Translations under genes and position numbers: made by a program
Notes under the pieces: model-generated
Databases searched by the model: none
Told to the model about the DNA's origin: nothing
What the model saw: only the letters and a program-made list of their open reading frames with translations
Assembly (NCBI GenBank): GCA_949298535.1
Contig: CASFXA010000065.1
Location: forward strand, 1 to 39,275
Reading direction: 5' to 3'
DNA from: an uncultured Oscillospiraceae bacterium
GTDB taxonomy: Bacteria > Bacillota > Clostridia > Oscillospirales > Ruminococcaceae
DNA length: 39,275 nt
In this document: positions 6,974 through 16,068 of the stretch, piece by piece
How the letters are laid out: the number at the start of each line of letters is the position of its first letter
Position numbering within the stretch: the stretch's first letter is position 1

Positions 6974-7002
6974 TTTACTTTAAAAATGACCTATGGTAGA
7001 AT
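6974..7002 (+). promoter_or_regulatory. Promoter for the DUF3267 gene
   Basis: TTTACT (6974-6979) and TAGAAT (6997-7002) are separated by 17 bases. The leader to 7150 is about 140 bases with no obvious strong structure. Confidence 0.55.
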
Positions 7003-7149
7003 TATTTTAAAAGGAAACGACCTCTTTTCTTCCGCTCCTTTTGGAGAAAAAGGGAAAGAAAACGGGCCAAAAGGAATCTGACATTTTGATGCCTGGGGAG
7101 AAAAGCGGGTCTCACTCCGGCTTTGGAAGCAAAAGGAAAGGGAAACTGG

Positions 7150-7830
7150 ATGCAAAAGCAGGAATTGATGGAGCGTATCACAGCGGAATATCAGCGAACC
7201 TGCGCCGAGATGGAACAAAAGCAGTATGTTCGGGTGGAACACCTGATTCCACGATGGACGGCTACTCTGTTCGGAACGCTGGTCCCTTTGCCTGCCGCTC
7301 TGGGAGTTTATGGGCTTTTCCAGCTGAGATGGAATGGAACTGTGACTGAAATTCCTCTTGGCGTGACTGGGATGTTGGCGACTCTGGGGATCCTTTTTGG
7401 TTCAGTGGCCCTCCACGAATGGCTGCATTGCTTTTTCTGGAGCCTGCGGTGCAAGGAGGGCTGGAAAGGGGTCCATTATGTTTTTATTTGGAGTGCGTTG
7501 ATGCCCCTGAGCCATTGCAGAGAACCGCTGGATTGCAGAAGCTATTCCCTGGGCGTACTGGCTCCCTTTGTCCTGATGGGAGGCGGTTTTTCTGTACTGG
7601 CGTTGCTGTTCCCCAGCAGATTGCTGCTGCTGGCGGCGGTGATGAATCTGTTGTGCGCAGGAGGAGATCTTCTGATTGCGCTGAACCTTATTGGATGCCG
7701 CTACGCCCGTATTTTTGACCATCCCACCCAATGCGGTTTTGCCGCCTTTTTCAGCGGGGAGGACCGCTTGTCTTCCCATCCCCAGTTTTATTCCCGGAAA
7801 GAGGAGGAAGAAGTGGATCATGTGGCCTGA
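7150..7830 (+). CDS. DUF3267 family putative membrane zinc metallopeptidase
   Basis: The 226-residue protein has about four to five hydrophobic segments and a HEWLH (HExxH) zinc motif near residue 92 at the end of the second helix, followed by a SALMPLSHCREPLD loop, further helices and a DHPTQCGF-type C-terminal signature. This combination is the DUF3267 (putative zincin) family, found widely in Firmicutes with unknown substrate; membrane-embedded site-2-type proteolysis is a guess from topology. I use ATG 7150 (AGGAAAGGGA upstream) and not 7123, which would add nine basic residues without a ribosome site. The C-terminus is unusually acidic (EEEEVDHVA). Confidence 0.85.
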   Translation: MQKQELMERITAEYQRTCAEMEQKQYVRVEHLIPRWTATLFGTLVPLPAALGVYGLFQLRWNGTVTEIPLGVTGMLATLGILFGSVALHEWLHCFFWSLRCKEGWKGVHYVFIWSALMPLSHCREPLDCRSYSLGVLAPFVLMGGGFSVLALLFPSRLLLLAAVMNLLCAGGDLLIALNLIGCRYARIFDHPTQCGFAAFFSGEDRLSSHPQFYSRKEEEEVDHVA

Positions 7831-7903
7831 CAGGAGGAAAGATTTTTGGGAGGGCCATGGGTAAGAAGGATATTTTCGCTGCAATGGAGAAAAATTCAGT
7901 TTC

Positions 7904-7950
7904 AAAAGCCTTCCATCACATTGGGCTGAAGCCGGTGATGGAAGGCTTTT
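7904..7950. terminator. Bidirectional terminator between DUF3267 gene and MATE gene
   Basis: A perfect 16-bp stem (7904-7919 with 7935-7950) ends in AAAA on one side and TTTT on the other, so it works for both convergent genes. Confidence 0.9.
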
Positions 7951-8011
7951 GGCTGCAGGAGTTATGTGGAGCGTCCTCCGAAACAGCCGGAATTTCCCTC
8001 GAAACGCGGGA

Positions 8012-9349
8012 TCAGGAGACTTTTTTGCGGCTGCTCTCCAGACGGAAAAAATAGAACAGGCACAGAATCAGACTGGAGAGGGCGGAAACCGGTACGGCGA
8101 TGCTGATGATTCCCATATTGGTGTTTGGCAGACGGCTGAGGTAAATGGACATGGGAATCCGGACCAGAAAAGCGGAAAGCAGCCCCTGGAGCATGACAAA
8201 GGTGGTTTTTCCCAGGCCGTTGAAGTAGCCCAAAAAGCAGAAGCTCAGGGAAAGAATCAAATATTCAAAGGAGCATCCCCGCAGATATTGAGCCGTAGCC
8301 GCGATAACTGCTGGATCCCTGGTAAACAGAGAGGCCGTCGGACCGCCCCAGAAAAAGGTGAGAAGAAACATGGCGACACCGAAGGAAAAGGAGATGCGCT
8401 GAGCGGTATACAGGGCTTTTTTTGCCCGAAGGCGGTTGCCCGCGCCGACGTTTTGAGCCACAAAAGCGGAAAGGGTGGAGAGAAAGGCCATGGGAACAAT
8501 GGAGAGAAAGACAAACATCTTTTCCGCCACCCCTACGCTGGCGGAGGCAATCAGTCCCAGGCTGTTGACGATGCTGGTGATGATGAGAAAAGAAATGTTT
8601 ACGAGTACGTCCTGGAGAGCAATCGGCGCTCCCAGCTTTAAAATGGCGCGGGATGTGTGAGGAATACGGAAGCTCGCCCGGCTTACATCAAAAGGGAGAG
8701 GATGGCGGCGGATATAAGCGGCGGAAAACAGAACGCTGACGCACTGGGCAATCACAGTGGCCAGGGCCGCGCCGGAAGCCGCCATTTCAAAAACTCCCAC
8801 AAAAAGCAGATCCAGCGCCACATTGACGCCGCAGGCGATGGAGACGAAAAGAAAGGGGGAGCGGGAATCCCCGATGCCCCGGAAAATGCCGCTGATGGCA
8901 TTATAGGCAGTGATGAAAATCATCCCGCAGGAACAGATGCGGACGTACTGGATCGTTTCCTCCAGCGCCTCCGCAGGGACGTTCATCAGGAGAGCGGCCT
9001 GGGGGGCGAAAAAAGCCATCATCCCTGTCAGCAGCAGCGCCAATGGCACAAATAAACGGATTTGTCCGGCAATGACGCCTCCCGCTCTGCCGCGCTCTCC
9101 GGCGCCGATGGCCTGTCCCAACAATACGGTCACCCCCATATTCAGGCCGGTGACCAGAACAGTGGCGGACTGCATCACCTGACTGCCTGTCGCAACGGCG
9201 GAGACGCTGGCCGTAGGGGAAAAGTGCCCCACCACGGCAAGGTCCACCCCGCCATAAAGAGCCTGAAGAATTAAAGAGAGCATCAGTGGAATGGAAAAAC
9301 GAATCAGCGGCGGCAAAATCCGACCTTCCAAAAAATTGTTCTGGCCCAT
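8012..9349 (-). CDS. MATE family efflux transporter
   Basis: The 445-residue protein has twelve predicted helices in two homologous halves, as expected for MATE exporters (DinF/NorM superfamily), which expel cationic drugs or metabolites using Na+ or H+. Recognisable points are the N-terminal IRFSIPLMLSLILQALYG segment and the ALYGGVDLAVVGHF region of helix 1/2, followed by the paired halves. The start is ATG 9349 with AGGAGAAG nine bases upstream; the in-frame GTG at 9418 lies in the attenuator hairpin. Its leader contains a terminator-like hairpin (see 9391-9428), so expression may be conditional. Substrate cannot be inferred. Confidence 0.93.
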   Translation of the reverse strand: MGQNNFLEGRILPPLIRFSIPLMLSLILQALYGGVDLAVVGHFSPTASVSAVATGSQVMQSATVLVTGLNMGVTVLLGQAIGAGERGRAGGVIAGQIRLFVPLALLLTGMMAFFAPQAALLMNVPAEALEETIQYVRICSCGMIFITAYNAISGIFRGIGDSRSPFLFVSIACGVNVALDLLFVGVFEMAASGAALATVIAQCVSVLFSAAYIRRHPLPFDVSRASFRIPHTSRAILKLGAPIALQDVLVNISFLIITSIVNSLGLIASASVGVAEKMFVFLSIVPMAFLSTLSAFVAQNVGAGNRLRAKKALYTAQRISFSFGVAMFLLTFFWGGPTASLFTRDPAVIAATAQYLRGCSFEYLILSLSFCFLGYFNGLGKTTFVMLQGLLSAFLVRIPMSIYLSRLPNTNMGIISIAVPVSALSSLILCLFYFFRLESSRKKVS

Positions 9350-9390
9350 GGCCGACTTCTCCTCTCGATGGAATTTGTGAATGGGGCAAA

Positions 9391-9428
9391 AAATAAAAAA
9401 TCGCCAACAAGCATACACTTGTTAGCGA
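9391..9428 (-). promoter_or_regulatory. Attenuator-like terminator hairpin in the MATE leader
   Basis: On the minus strand, 9428-9418 pairs with 9411-9401 (4 + 6 bp around one mismatch) and is followed at once by a T-rich run (9400-9391). It lies about 42 bases before the start codon and within the transcript, not behind any gene. A small competing hairpin, GCGTT/AACGC (9445-9457), precedes it. This is the arrangement of a transcription attenuator; the signal is unknown. Confidence 0.6.
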
Positions 9429-9463
9429 TAATGTATCAAACGAAGCGTTCCCAACGCAGATTG

Positions 9464-9492
9464 ATTGTATCATGACGGGGGACTGCTGTCAA
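9464..9492 (-). promoter_or_regulatory. Consensus promoter for the MATE gene
   Basis: On the minus strand TTGACA (9487-9492) and TACAAT (9464-9469) are separated by 17 bases. The start would fall near 9457, giving a leader of about 110 bases. Confidence 0.8.
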
Positions 9493-9582
9493 GGGAAAAG
9501 AAAGCAAAGAGGCCGGAACCTTTTCTGTGGAGGAAAGGAGAAATCTTTCCGCCGGTTGATGGTTTCCCTCCAGGAAGATTCG

Positions 9583-9770
9583 TGGTATAATAAGCCCGAT
9601 AAGAAAACCTGGGGGTTTTCTTTGCCGCCGGTTCCGGCGGCTCCGTCCTTGGGACGGATCGGTCTTGTGGCGGGACCTCCGCGGCTGCGCCTCCCGCGTA
9701 AGAACAAAGGGAAAGGCTTTTTACAGCTTTTCTCATGGAGAAGCGCTGTTTTTTCGTTGTTCACAGCGCT
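9583..9770 (+). ncRNA. Structured tepA leader with terminator/antiterminator pair
   Basis: An extended -10 box (TGGTATAAT, 9583-9591) should start RNA near 9598. The RNA folds into successive hairpins: 9602-9609/9614-9621, 9624-9629/9636-9641, 9643-9648/9652-9657, and a longer arm with 9662-9666/9700-9705 enclosing 9670-9675/9692-9697. A terminator follows: 9724-9734 pairs with 9738-9748, then T6. Its right arm (9742-9748, AGCGCTG) can instead pair perfectly with 9764-9770. The two folds exclude each other, as in riboswitches and attenuators. I do not recognise a known aptamer. A further 7-bp hairpin (9803-9809/9820-9826) lies just before the ribosome site. Confidence 0.5.
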
Positions 9771-9845
9771 CCTCCGGGCAAAAGTGCATAGATTCCCTTT
9801 CGGTGATGCACAATAAGAAGCATCACAATGGAAGGGAGCGGCATT

Positions 9846-10745
9846 ATGGCCTCAAAAAAAGAAAGCAAACAGCTGGCGGAACAGCCGGAGCTGACTGAGG
9901 ACAATCAGCAGCAGGAACAGATTTATCAGACGGGATCGGTGACCCCTGAGGGGGGACGTCATAAAATTCATTGCCTGACCATCATCGGACAGGTGGAGGG
10001 ACACTACATTTTGCCCCCTCAGAACAAGACCACCAAGTATGAACACGTCATTCCACAGCTGGTGGCCATTGAGCAGGATGAATCCATCCGGGGATTGCTT
10101 ATCATCCTCAACACTGTCGGGGGCGATGTGGAAGCGGGTTTGGCCATCGCGGAGCTGGTTTCCGGGATGAAAACGCCCACCGTCTCCCTGGTGCTGGGCG
10201 GGGGACACTCCATCGGCGTGCCCCTGGCGGTGAGCGCCCGCTATTCCTTTATCGCCCCTACCGCGACCATGACTGTCCATCCGGTGCGGATGAACGGGGT
10301 GATGCTGGGGGTGCCCCAGACCCTTTCCTACTTTGACAAGATGCAGGAACGGATCAGCGGCTTTGTCTGTGAAAATTCCCACATCTCTCCGGAGCGGTTC
10401 CGGCAGCTGATGATGAAAAACGGGGAATTGGTAATGGATATAGGTACCGTTCTGGACGGGGAAAGCGCTGTTTCCGAAGGCCTGATTGACAGCCTGGGAG
10501 GATTGCACGAAGCGGTGGAAAAGCTCTATGAGATGATAGACGCCCAGGATGAGCAGACCTCCGGCCCCAAAGGCCCCGCCAAAAACCAGAAGGGGCCGGG
10601 CAAAACAGCCGCAGGAAAAAAGAACGGAAGATCAGTCCGAAAGCTGGAAAGTCTTCCGGCCTCTCCCGCAGAAACCGTGGAAACGGACGCCTCCGTTAAA
10701 AAGCGGAGCAGGAAAAAACAACCCCAGCCGGAGAGGAGGGCCTGA
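9846..10745 (+). CDS. tepA: TepA/YmfB, ClpP-like serine protease
   Basis: The 299-residue protein is a ClpP-fold peptidase of the TepA family, described in Bacillus as a factor that aids preprotein translocation or degrades small secreted and stored proteins. A GGGHSIG motif holds the nucleophile Ser122, His145 lies in TVHPVRMNG and Asp204 in TVLDGESA, so the triad is intact. Residues 1-35 and about 235-299 are low-complexity additions; the C-terminal tail is very basic and proline-rich and longer than in Bacillus. ATG 9846 follows GGAAGGGAG. The following gene ylzJ starts two bases after the stop, and ftsK/spoIIIE lies nearby, as in Bacillus, which confirms the assignment. Confidence 0.93.
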   Translation: MASKKESKQLAEQPELTEDNQQQEQIYQTGSVTPEGGRHKIHCLTIIGQVEGHYILPPQNKTTKYEHVIPQLVAIEQDESIRGLLIILNTVGGDVEAGLAIAELVSGMKTPTVSLVLGGGHSIGVPLAVSARYSFIAPTATMTVHPVRMNGVMLGVPQTLSYFDKMQERISGFVCENSHISPERFRQLMMKNGELVMDIGTVLDGESAVSEGLIDSLGGLHEAVEKLYEMIDAQDEQTSGPKGPAKNQKGPGKTAAGKKNGRSVRKLESLPASPAETVETDASVKKRSRKKQPQPERRA

Positions 10746-10747
10746 GG

Positions 10748-10972
10748 ATGCCGTTTCAGTCCATTCTGCCTCCCGAGCTGCTGGAACAACCGGCAGAGCT
10801 TCCTCCAAGGGAATGTATTCCTTGGGCAGGGGGATTTCTGGAAGGGGTGCGCAATGACAAGGGACAGCTGGTGATCCAGAGGCTGCTGTCCACCGATCCC
10901 GCGGATTATCTGGATCCCCGATTGAGCCCCGGCAGCCTTTGGGAGCCGTCCCAGGGGCGGGGGACATCCTGA
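10748..10972 (+). CDS. ylzJ: YlzJ-like protein
   Basis: The 74-residue protein carries the YlzJ pattern: an N-terminal ILPPELL, a central short segment ending LVIQRLLSTDPADYLDP and the RLSPGSLW motif near residues 58-65. Function is unknown. In Bacillus, ylzJ lies between tepA (ymfB) and spoIIIE, and here it starts two bases after tepA, so the gene order is conserved. ATG 10748 has GAGGAGGG upstream, inside the end of tepA, so translation is probably coupled. Confidence 0.85.
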   Translation: MPFQSILPPELLEQPAELPPRECIPWAGGFLEGVRNDKGQLVIQRLLSTDPADYLDPRLSPGSLWEPSQGRGTS

Positions 10973-11007
10973 TCGAATCAGAAGAAAGTTCTGTGCTTCA
11001 GCCGAAT

Positions 11008-11044
11008 AGCGGCTTCGTCCCCGCCGGATTTATTGCCGCTTTTT
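11008..11044 (+). terminator. Terminator after tepA-ylzJ
   Basis: AGCGGC (11008-11013) pairs with GCCGCT (11035-11040) followed by TTTT. A second hairpin, CCTGTTC/GAACAGG (11062-11068, 11084-11090), lies in the leader of uppP. Confidence 0.65.
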
Positions 11045-11164
11045 CGGTTGCAGAAAAATGTCCTGTTCTTCTCCGAAAGAAGGGAACAGGGCAAAAAAGG
11101 CACCAATAATAATTTTTCCCCATAACCTGCGACAGTTTTTATTTTTTACACCAGGAGGCTCATT

Positions 11165-12055
11165 ATGTCATTTCTCAGCGCCATTTTCCAGGGCCTGCTC
11201 CAGGGCTTTACCGAATTTTTGCCGGTGTCCAGCTCCGGGCACCTGTCCTTGTTTCAGTATTTTACCGGAGTGAACTCCGAAGGATCGGTTCTCTTCTCGG
11301 TGCTGCTCCATTTCGGCACCCTGGCAGCGGTGATTGTGGCTTTCTGGCCCACCATCTGGGCGCTGCTGGTGGAAGGAGTGCTGCTGCTGCGGGACATTTT
11401 TACCCTCCGGGTGACAAGGGTGAAGCCCAACAGCAAGCGCAGGATGATCTATATGCTGATCCTCTCCTGTGTTCCGCTGCTGTTGGTGCTGCTGGTCCAG
11501 GACCGCATCACCGCCCTCAGCTCCGATAACAGTATTCTGGCCGAAGGGGTCTGCTTTCTGGGAACCGCTTTGCTGCTGACGCTGGCGGACCATGCTGTCC
11601 CGGGAAAGAAGGCCGCCAAAACCATGACCGGTTCGGACGCCCTGGTGATCGGCTTCGCCCAGCTGATGGCCACCCTGCCGGGAATCTCCCGGTCCGGCTC
11701 CACCATCTCCGCCGGGCTGATTATGGGGCTGAGCCGCAGTTATGCGGTGGCTTACTCCTTCATCCTGGGCCTGCCTGCCATTTTGGCCGCGGGCTTGCTG
11801 GATTTGAAGGATCTGATGAGCGGCACCGGCGCTGCCGCTTCCCTGGAGTGGGGTCCGGCATTGGTGGGAGTGGCAGTGGCGGCAGTTTCCGGCTTTTTTG
11901 CCATCAAACTGGTGAACTATATTGTCACTTCCAACAAGTTTCGCATCTTTGCGGTGTATACTGCTATTCTGGGAACCGTGGTAGTGATTCTGGGAATCAT
12001 TGAGATCGCCACCGGAAACGCCATCCAGGGGTTCATTGTTGGACTGCTCAGCTGA
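11165..12055 (+). CDS. uppP: Undecaprenyl-diphosphatase (UppP/BacA)
   Basis: The 296-residue integral membrane enzyme dephosphorylates undecaprenyl diphosphate to recycle the lipid carrier of cell-wall synthesis; overproduction gives bacitracin resistance in known homologues. The family signatures are intact: QGFTEFLPVSSSGHL near residues 14-28 (catalytic Glu/Ser/His) and PGISRSGSTI near 175-184 (Arg/Ser). About eight helices fit the known fold. ATG 11165 follows CCAGGAGG. It lies between ylzJ and ftsK/spoIIIE, an insertion compared with Bacillus gene order. Confidence 0.96.
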   Translation: MSFLSAIFQGLLQGFTEFLPVSSSGHLSLFQYFTGVNSEGSVLFSVLLHFGTLAAVIVAFWPTIWALLVEGVLLLRDIFTLRVTRVKPNSKRRMIYMLILSCVPLLLVLLVQDRITALSSDNSILAEGVCFLGTALLLTLADHAVPGKKAAKTMTGSDALVIGFAQLMATLPGISRSGSTISAGLIMGLSRSYAVAYSFILGLPAILAAGLLDLKDLMSGTGAAASLEWGPALVGVAVAAVSGFFAIKLVNYIVTSNKFRIFAVYTAILGTVVVILGIIEIATGNAIQGFIVGLLS

Positions 12056-12105
12056 TCTGTCTGCTGAAATCAATGGAAACCTTTCGTTAAAAATGGAGTG
12101 TACAT

Positions 12106-14793
12106 ATGGCAACAAAATCCTCATCCCGTTCCAAAACAAAAAAATCCTCCTCCAGAGGCAAGAGAACCACCAAAAAGGAACAGCAGGCCCGCAAGCAGAT
12201 GTATGCGGTGCTCCTCTTTGCTCTGGGGATCCTCCTCTTTTGCCTGGCGGCGGTGCCGGGCGAAAATGTCTGGCTGGCGATCCATCAGTTCCTGCTGGGC
12301 TGCTTTAGCTGGTGCGGCTATCTGGTGGGCCCCATCATTATCTACGCCGCGGTGATGGTGGCGATGGATCAAACCGGCTACCCCATCGCAGCCAAGGTGA
12401 TTTCCTCCCTGCTGCTGATTTTGCTCCTTTGCGGCACCACCCAGGTTTTTTCCAGGGAATATCCTGAAAGCGCCCTGCTGCCCCTGATCCAGGAGCTGTT
12501 TGAGAAGGGCAAGGATCTGGAAGGGGGCGGCGTGGCCGGAATTTTCTTCGGCGTGCCGCTGCTCCATTGGTTCAGCTTCACCGGAGCGGCCATCACCATT
12601 GTGCTGCTGGATTTTGTCGCGGTGATGCTTCTCTCCGGAGGCACTCTGGTGGGGCTTTTCCGCAATACAGTGGTCAAGCCGGTGCAAAAGATGGAGGAGG
12701 TCTATACCAGCGTTTCCGAGGCCCGTGAGACTGCTCGGGCCGCCGCCGCTGCACAGCCTTCGGTCCCAAAGAAAAAGGACCGACTGTTCAATATCAACGT
12801 GGATCTGGAGGGAGGGGACGACACCCAGCCGGCCAGACCTAAAAAGAAAAAAGAGCCCCCTGCCCCCACCACCCAGGAAGATCGGGACAAGCTGCTGGAA
12901 GCTGCCCGGGGGCTGGATGCCCCGACACAGTCCTCCGGGAAAGAGAAAAAGCGGGAGGCCAAAGGGGTTCCCGGGCTGTATGACTTCAATGCTCACGAAC
13001 CAAAGCCCCCTGCCAAGCCGGTGAGCGGCGCGGAACTGCAGCAGGCGGGAGTGGTTCCGGCGCGGCAAACAGAGCCGGATCCCATCCCGGCGGGCGCGCC
13101 GCAAAAAGAGGAGGAGCTGACCCTGGAGGACATCATTACCCGGGCGGTATCCGGGGAGGTCCAGGTGCCCCAGCCCCCGGTTCTGGAAAGCGGCAGCGGT
13201 TTGTTGGATTTCGGCGAGGAGAAGCCGGCTGCTCCGGCGGAGAAGGGGGAAAACAAACCAGAGGAGAAGCAAAGGAGCGGTTCCTCCGGGGAGGCCCCAT
13301 CCGGGCAGGTGCTTCGGCCAGAATATACCTTCCCCCCTATGACGCTGCTGGGGGAGGGGAAGACTCTGCCCCGGGGGGATACCACCAAGGAGCTGAAGGC
13401 CAACGCCGACCGGCTGGTGGATACCCTCAAGAGCTTTGGCGTTCAAACCCGTATTGTAGACATCACCCGGGGCCCTGCGGTGACCCGGTATGAATTGCAG
13501 CCTTCCGCAGGGGTGAAGATCAGCAAAATCACCAACCTGGCTGACGACATCGCCCTGAATCTTGCCGCGGCGGGGGTGCGCATCGAGGCCCCTATCCCCA
13601 ACAAGGCGGCCATCGGTATCGAGGTGCCCAATAAGATCGTCTCCACCGTCCCCATCCGGGAGATTCTGGATTCCCAGGAGTTTGAAGGGGCCTCCAGCCG
13701 CCTGACGGTGGCCCTGGGCAAGGATATTGCCGGCAGTATCGCCCTGGCGGACATTGGCAAAATGCCGCACCTCCTCATTGCCGGCGCTACCGGCAGTGGT
13801 AAGTCGGTGTGTATCAATTCCATCATCATCAGCCTCCTTTATAAGGCGCGGCCAGAAGAGGTGAAGCTGCTGATGGTGGATCCCAAAGTGGTGGAGCTGG
13901 GGGGATACAACGGGATCCCGCACCTGCTTTCCCCTGTGGTCACCGACCCCAAAAAGGCGGCGGGCGCCCTGTGTACCATGGTGGGGGAGATGCTGCGCCG
14001 TTACCAGCTCTTTGCCGACAACAGCGTTCGGGATCTCAAGGGCTATAATCGTCTGGCGGCGGAGCGGGAGGACCTGGAGCCTCTCCCTCAAATTGTTATT
14101 ATTATTGACGAGCTGGCCGACCTGATGATGGCCTCCCCCAAGGATGTGGAGGACTACATCTGCCGTCTGGCCCAGATGGCCCGGGCGGCGGGGATGCACC
14201 TGATTATTGCCACCCAGCGGCCGTCGGTGGACGTCATTACCGGCGTCATCAAAGCCAATATCCCCAGCCGGATCTCCTTTGCCGTCTCCTCCCAGATTGA
14301 CAGCCGCACCATCCTGGATATGGGGGGCGCGGAAAAGCTGCTGGGGAAAGGTGATATGCTCTTTTATCCCGTGGGCAGCCCCAAACCTACCCGAGTTCAG
14401 GGATGCTTCGTCACCGACCAGGAGGTGGAGGCGGTGGTGGATTTCATTAAGGAAAGCTCCACCGCGGCCTATGACCAGCAGCTGATGGAGGAAATTGAAC
14501 GCAACGCCGCCGCTGTAGGCGGAAAAGGCAGCGGTTCCGGCGGCTCCAATAACGCTGACGGCGAAGAGGAAGATGAGCTGCTTCAAAGCGCTATCGAGGT
14601 GGTTATCGAAGGAGGACAGGCCTCCACCTCCCATCTCCAGAGGCGTTTGAAGGTGGGTTATGCCAGGGCAGCCCGTCTGATGGACGAAATGGAGCAGCGG
14701 GGCATTGTAGGGCCTCCGGAAGGGTCCAAACCCCGGCAGATTCTGCTGACCAAAGAGCGGTGGTATGAAATGAAGATGAATCAGGCGGATTGA
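12106..14793 (+). CDS. ftsK: DNA translocase FtsK/SpoIIIE
   Basis: This 895-residue hexameric ATPase pumps chromosomal DNA through the division or sporulation septum. A basic N-terminus (residues 1-32) precedes four helices (about 33-180), then a long charged Pro/Ala/Glu linker (about 195-410), the alpha and beta motor domains with Walker A GATGSGKS at 560-567 and Walker B ending in Asp668-Glu669, and a C-terminal winged-helix gamma domain (about 825-890) that reads KOPS/SRS-like sequences. Position after tepA-ylzJ favours SpoIIIE over a second FtsK, but sequence alone does not separate them. It is closed by a strong terminator. Confidence 0.95.
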   Translation: MATKSSSRSKTKKSSSRGKRTTKKEQQARKQMYAVLLFALGILLFCLAAVPGENVWLAIHQFLLGCFSWCGYLVGPIIIYAAVMVAMDQTGYPIAAKVISSLLLILLLCGTTQVFSREYPESALLPLIQELFEKGKDLEGGGVAGIFFGVPLLHWFSFTGAAITIVLLDFVAVMLLSGGTLVGLFRNTVVKPVQKMEEVYTSVSEARETARAAAAAQPSVPKKKDRLFNINVDLEGGDDTQPARPKKKKEPPAPTTQEDRDKLLEAARGLDAPTQSSGKEKKREAKGVPGLYDFNAHEPKPPAKPVSGAELQQAGVVPARQTEPDPIPAGAPQKEEELTLEDIITRAVSGEVQVPQPPVLESGSGLLDFGEEKPAAPAEKGENKPEEKQRSGSSGEAPSGQVLRPEYTFPPMTLLGEGKTLPRGDTTKELKANADRLVDTLKSFGVQTRIVDITRGPAVTRYELQPSAGVKISKITNLADDIALNLAAAGVRIEAPIPNKAAIGIEVPNKIVSTVPIREILDSQEFEGASSRLTVALGKDIAGSIALADIGKMPHLLIAGATGSGKSVCINSIIISLLYKARPEEVKLLMVDPKVVELGGYNGIPHLLSPVVTDPKKAAGALCTMVGEMLRRYQLFADNSVRDLKGYNRLAAEREDLEPLPQIVIIIDELADLMMASPKDVEDYICRLAQMARAAGMHLIIATQRPSVDVITGVIKANIPSRISFAVSSQIDSRTILDMGGAEKLLGKGDMLFYPVGSPKPTRVQGCFVTDQEVEAVVDFIKESSTAAYDQQLMEEIERNAAAVGGKGSGSGGSNNADGEEEDELLQSAIEVVIEGGQASTSHLQRRLKVGYARAARLMDEMEQRGIVGPPEGSKPRQILLTKERWYEMKMNQAD

Positions 14794-14823
14794 CGGGAGA
14801 AAGTCCCCCTGCCCCTGGAAACA

Positions 14824-14864
14824 CGCCCCGGTCCCCCTCAACGGACCGGGGCGGTGCTGTTTTT
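14824..14864 (+). terminator. Terminator of ftsK/spoIIIE
   Basis: CGCCCCGGTCC (14824-14834) pairs perfectly with GGACCGGGGCG (14843-14853), followed by a T run at 14859-14864. Confidence 0.9.
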
Positions 14865-14872
14865 GGAAAGAG

Positions 14873-14906
14873 AAAACCAAAGAGAAGGGAAAACCAAAGA
14901 GAAGGG
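14873..14906 (+). repeat. 17-bp perfect tandem duplication
   Basis: The unit AAAACCAAAGAGAAGGG occurs twice in direct succession (14873-14889, 14890-14906), just before the selD promoter. It looks like a slippage duplication; a binding role is possible but unsupported. Confidence 0.85.
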
Positions 14907-14935
14907 AAATAGGACTGGTAAAAAAGGGGAAGGTC

Positions 14936-14994
14936 TGCTACAATAGAGAAAAGCAAAAAATTTTCCAAGTCGTTATATTCTTAAAAATATAACG
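14936..14994 (+). promoter_or_regulatory. selD promoter and leader hairpin
   Basis: An extended -10 element (TGCTACAAT, 14936-14944) is the only good promoter before selD; no clear -35 is present. In the leader, CGTTATATT (14971-14979) pairs perfectly with AATATAACG (14986-14994) about 30 bases before the start codon. It lacks a T run, so it is not a terminator; a role in RNA stability or binding is possible. Confidence 0.5.
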
Positions 14995-15022
14995 GTCCTC
15001 ATCAGGAAAGGAGGATGTTGCC

Positions 15023-16051
15023 ATGGAGCAGGAGATCCTTTTTTGCAAAGGAGGGGGCTGCACCGCGAAGCTGGGACCAGGGATTCTGGAACGGGTTTTG
15101 TCCCGGCTGCCGAAGCCGGACAAGCGGGATGAAAATCTCCTGATCGGTTATGAAAGCTCCGACGATGCGGCGGTGTATCAGGTTTCCCCGGAGGTGGCCA
15201 TTGTGCAGACCCTGGACTTCTTCCCGCCGATGGTGGAGGATCCTTATCTGTTTGGCCAGATCGCAGCGGCCAATGCCCTCAGCGATATTTACGCTATGGG
15301 GGGAGAGGTGCGCACCGCCCTGAATATCGTTTGCTTCCCGGAAAAAATGGACCTGAATATTCTGGGCAGAATTATGCAGGGAGGCTGTGAAAAGGTGATG
15401 GAGGCGGGAGGAACCCTGGTGGGGGGCCATTCCATCGCCGACGCCGATGTAAAATACGGTCTGTCGGTGATGGGGACCATTCATCCGGACCGGATCTTTC
15501 CTAATGACGGCGGCGAAGAAGGGGATGTGCTGCTGCTGACCAAGCCCTTGGGCGTGGGAATTGTCTGCACCGCCAACCGGGTGGGCGCGGCCTCCAGGGA
15601 GGCCATGGACCAGGCGCTGCGTTCCATGACCACCCTCAATCGATGGGGTTCGGAGATCTTGCGGAAATACCAGGTTCATGGCTGCACTGACGTCACTGGC
15701 TTCGGCTTCCTGGGACATTTGAAGGAAATGCTGGGCCGGGGGCTGAGCGCTGAAATAGACAGCCTGCGGATTCCACGGATCCCGGAGGCGCTGGGGTACG
15801 CGGAGGAATTTTATCTGACCGCGGCGGCCCAGAGAAACCGGAACCATGTGGGAGAGCTGGTGGAATTCCGGGGAGTCCCCTTTGCCATGGAGGAGCTGCT
15901 GTTTGATCCCCAGACCTCAGGAGGATTGCTGGCGGCTCTGCCCCGGGAGGAGGGGGAGAAGGCGCTGGCGGAATTGAAACGGCTGGGACTGCCCTGCGAC
16001 ATGGTAGGAAAGCTGACCAGAAATGAAGAACAGAAAATCATTGTGGCGTGA
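15023..16051 (+). CDS. selD: Selenide, water dikinase (selenophosphate synthase)
   Basis: SelD makes selenophosphate from selenide and ATP; it is the selenium donor for every known biological use. The 342-residue protein has normal length with AIRS/PurM-type ATP-binding and C-terminal domains. The active-site loop reads GGGCTAK: Cys13 and Lys16 match the essential Cys17 and Lys20 of the E. coli enzyme, while the second Cys (Cys19) is replaced by Ala, as in many Firmicutes. The active residue is Cys, not Sec, so no recoding is needed. ATG 15023 follows AAAGGAGG. It leads an operon with yedF, yqeB, a desulfurase, DUF3343 and yqeC. No selA, selB or selC is in this window, consistent with use in molybdenum hydroxylases. 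Confidence 0.95.
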   Translation: MEQEILFCKGGGCTAKLGPGILERVLSRLPKPDKRDENLLIGYESSDDAAVYQVSPEVAIVQTLDFFPPMVEDPYLFGQIAAANALSDIYAMGGEVRTALNIVCFPEKMDLNILGRIMQGGCEKVMEAGGTLVGGHSIADADVKYGLSVMGTIHPDRIFPNDGGEEGDVLLLTKPLGVGIVCTANRVGAASREAMDQALRSMTTLNRWGSEILRKYQVHGCTDVTGFGFLGHLKEMLGRGLSAEIDSLRIPRIPEALGYAEEFYLTAAAQRNRNHVGELVEFRGVPFAMEELLFDPQTSGGLLAALPREEGEKALAELKRLGLPCDMVGKLTRNEEQKIIVA

Positions 16052-16068
16052 GCCGGGAGGAAGAAAAA

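Noticed and set aside
9583-9770. T-box leader in front of tepA
   Set aside because: No match to the T-box AGGGTGGNACCGCG element and no tRNA-synthetase or amino-acid gene follows.
12121-14880. 919-residue open frame antisense to ftsK/spoIIIE
   Set aside because: It is the shadow of a GC-rich gene; composition is His/Gly/Arg-rich without domains, while the sense frame has all FtsK motifs.
15023-15080. Selenocysteine-containing SelD
   Set aside because: The active-site codon is TGC (Cys) and there is no in-frame TGA or SECIS-like hairpin in the gene start.
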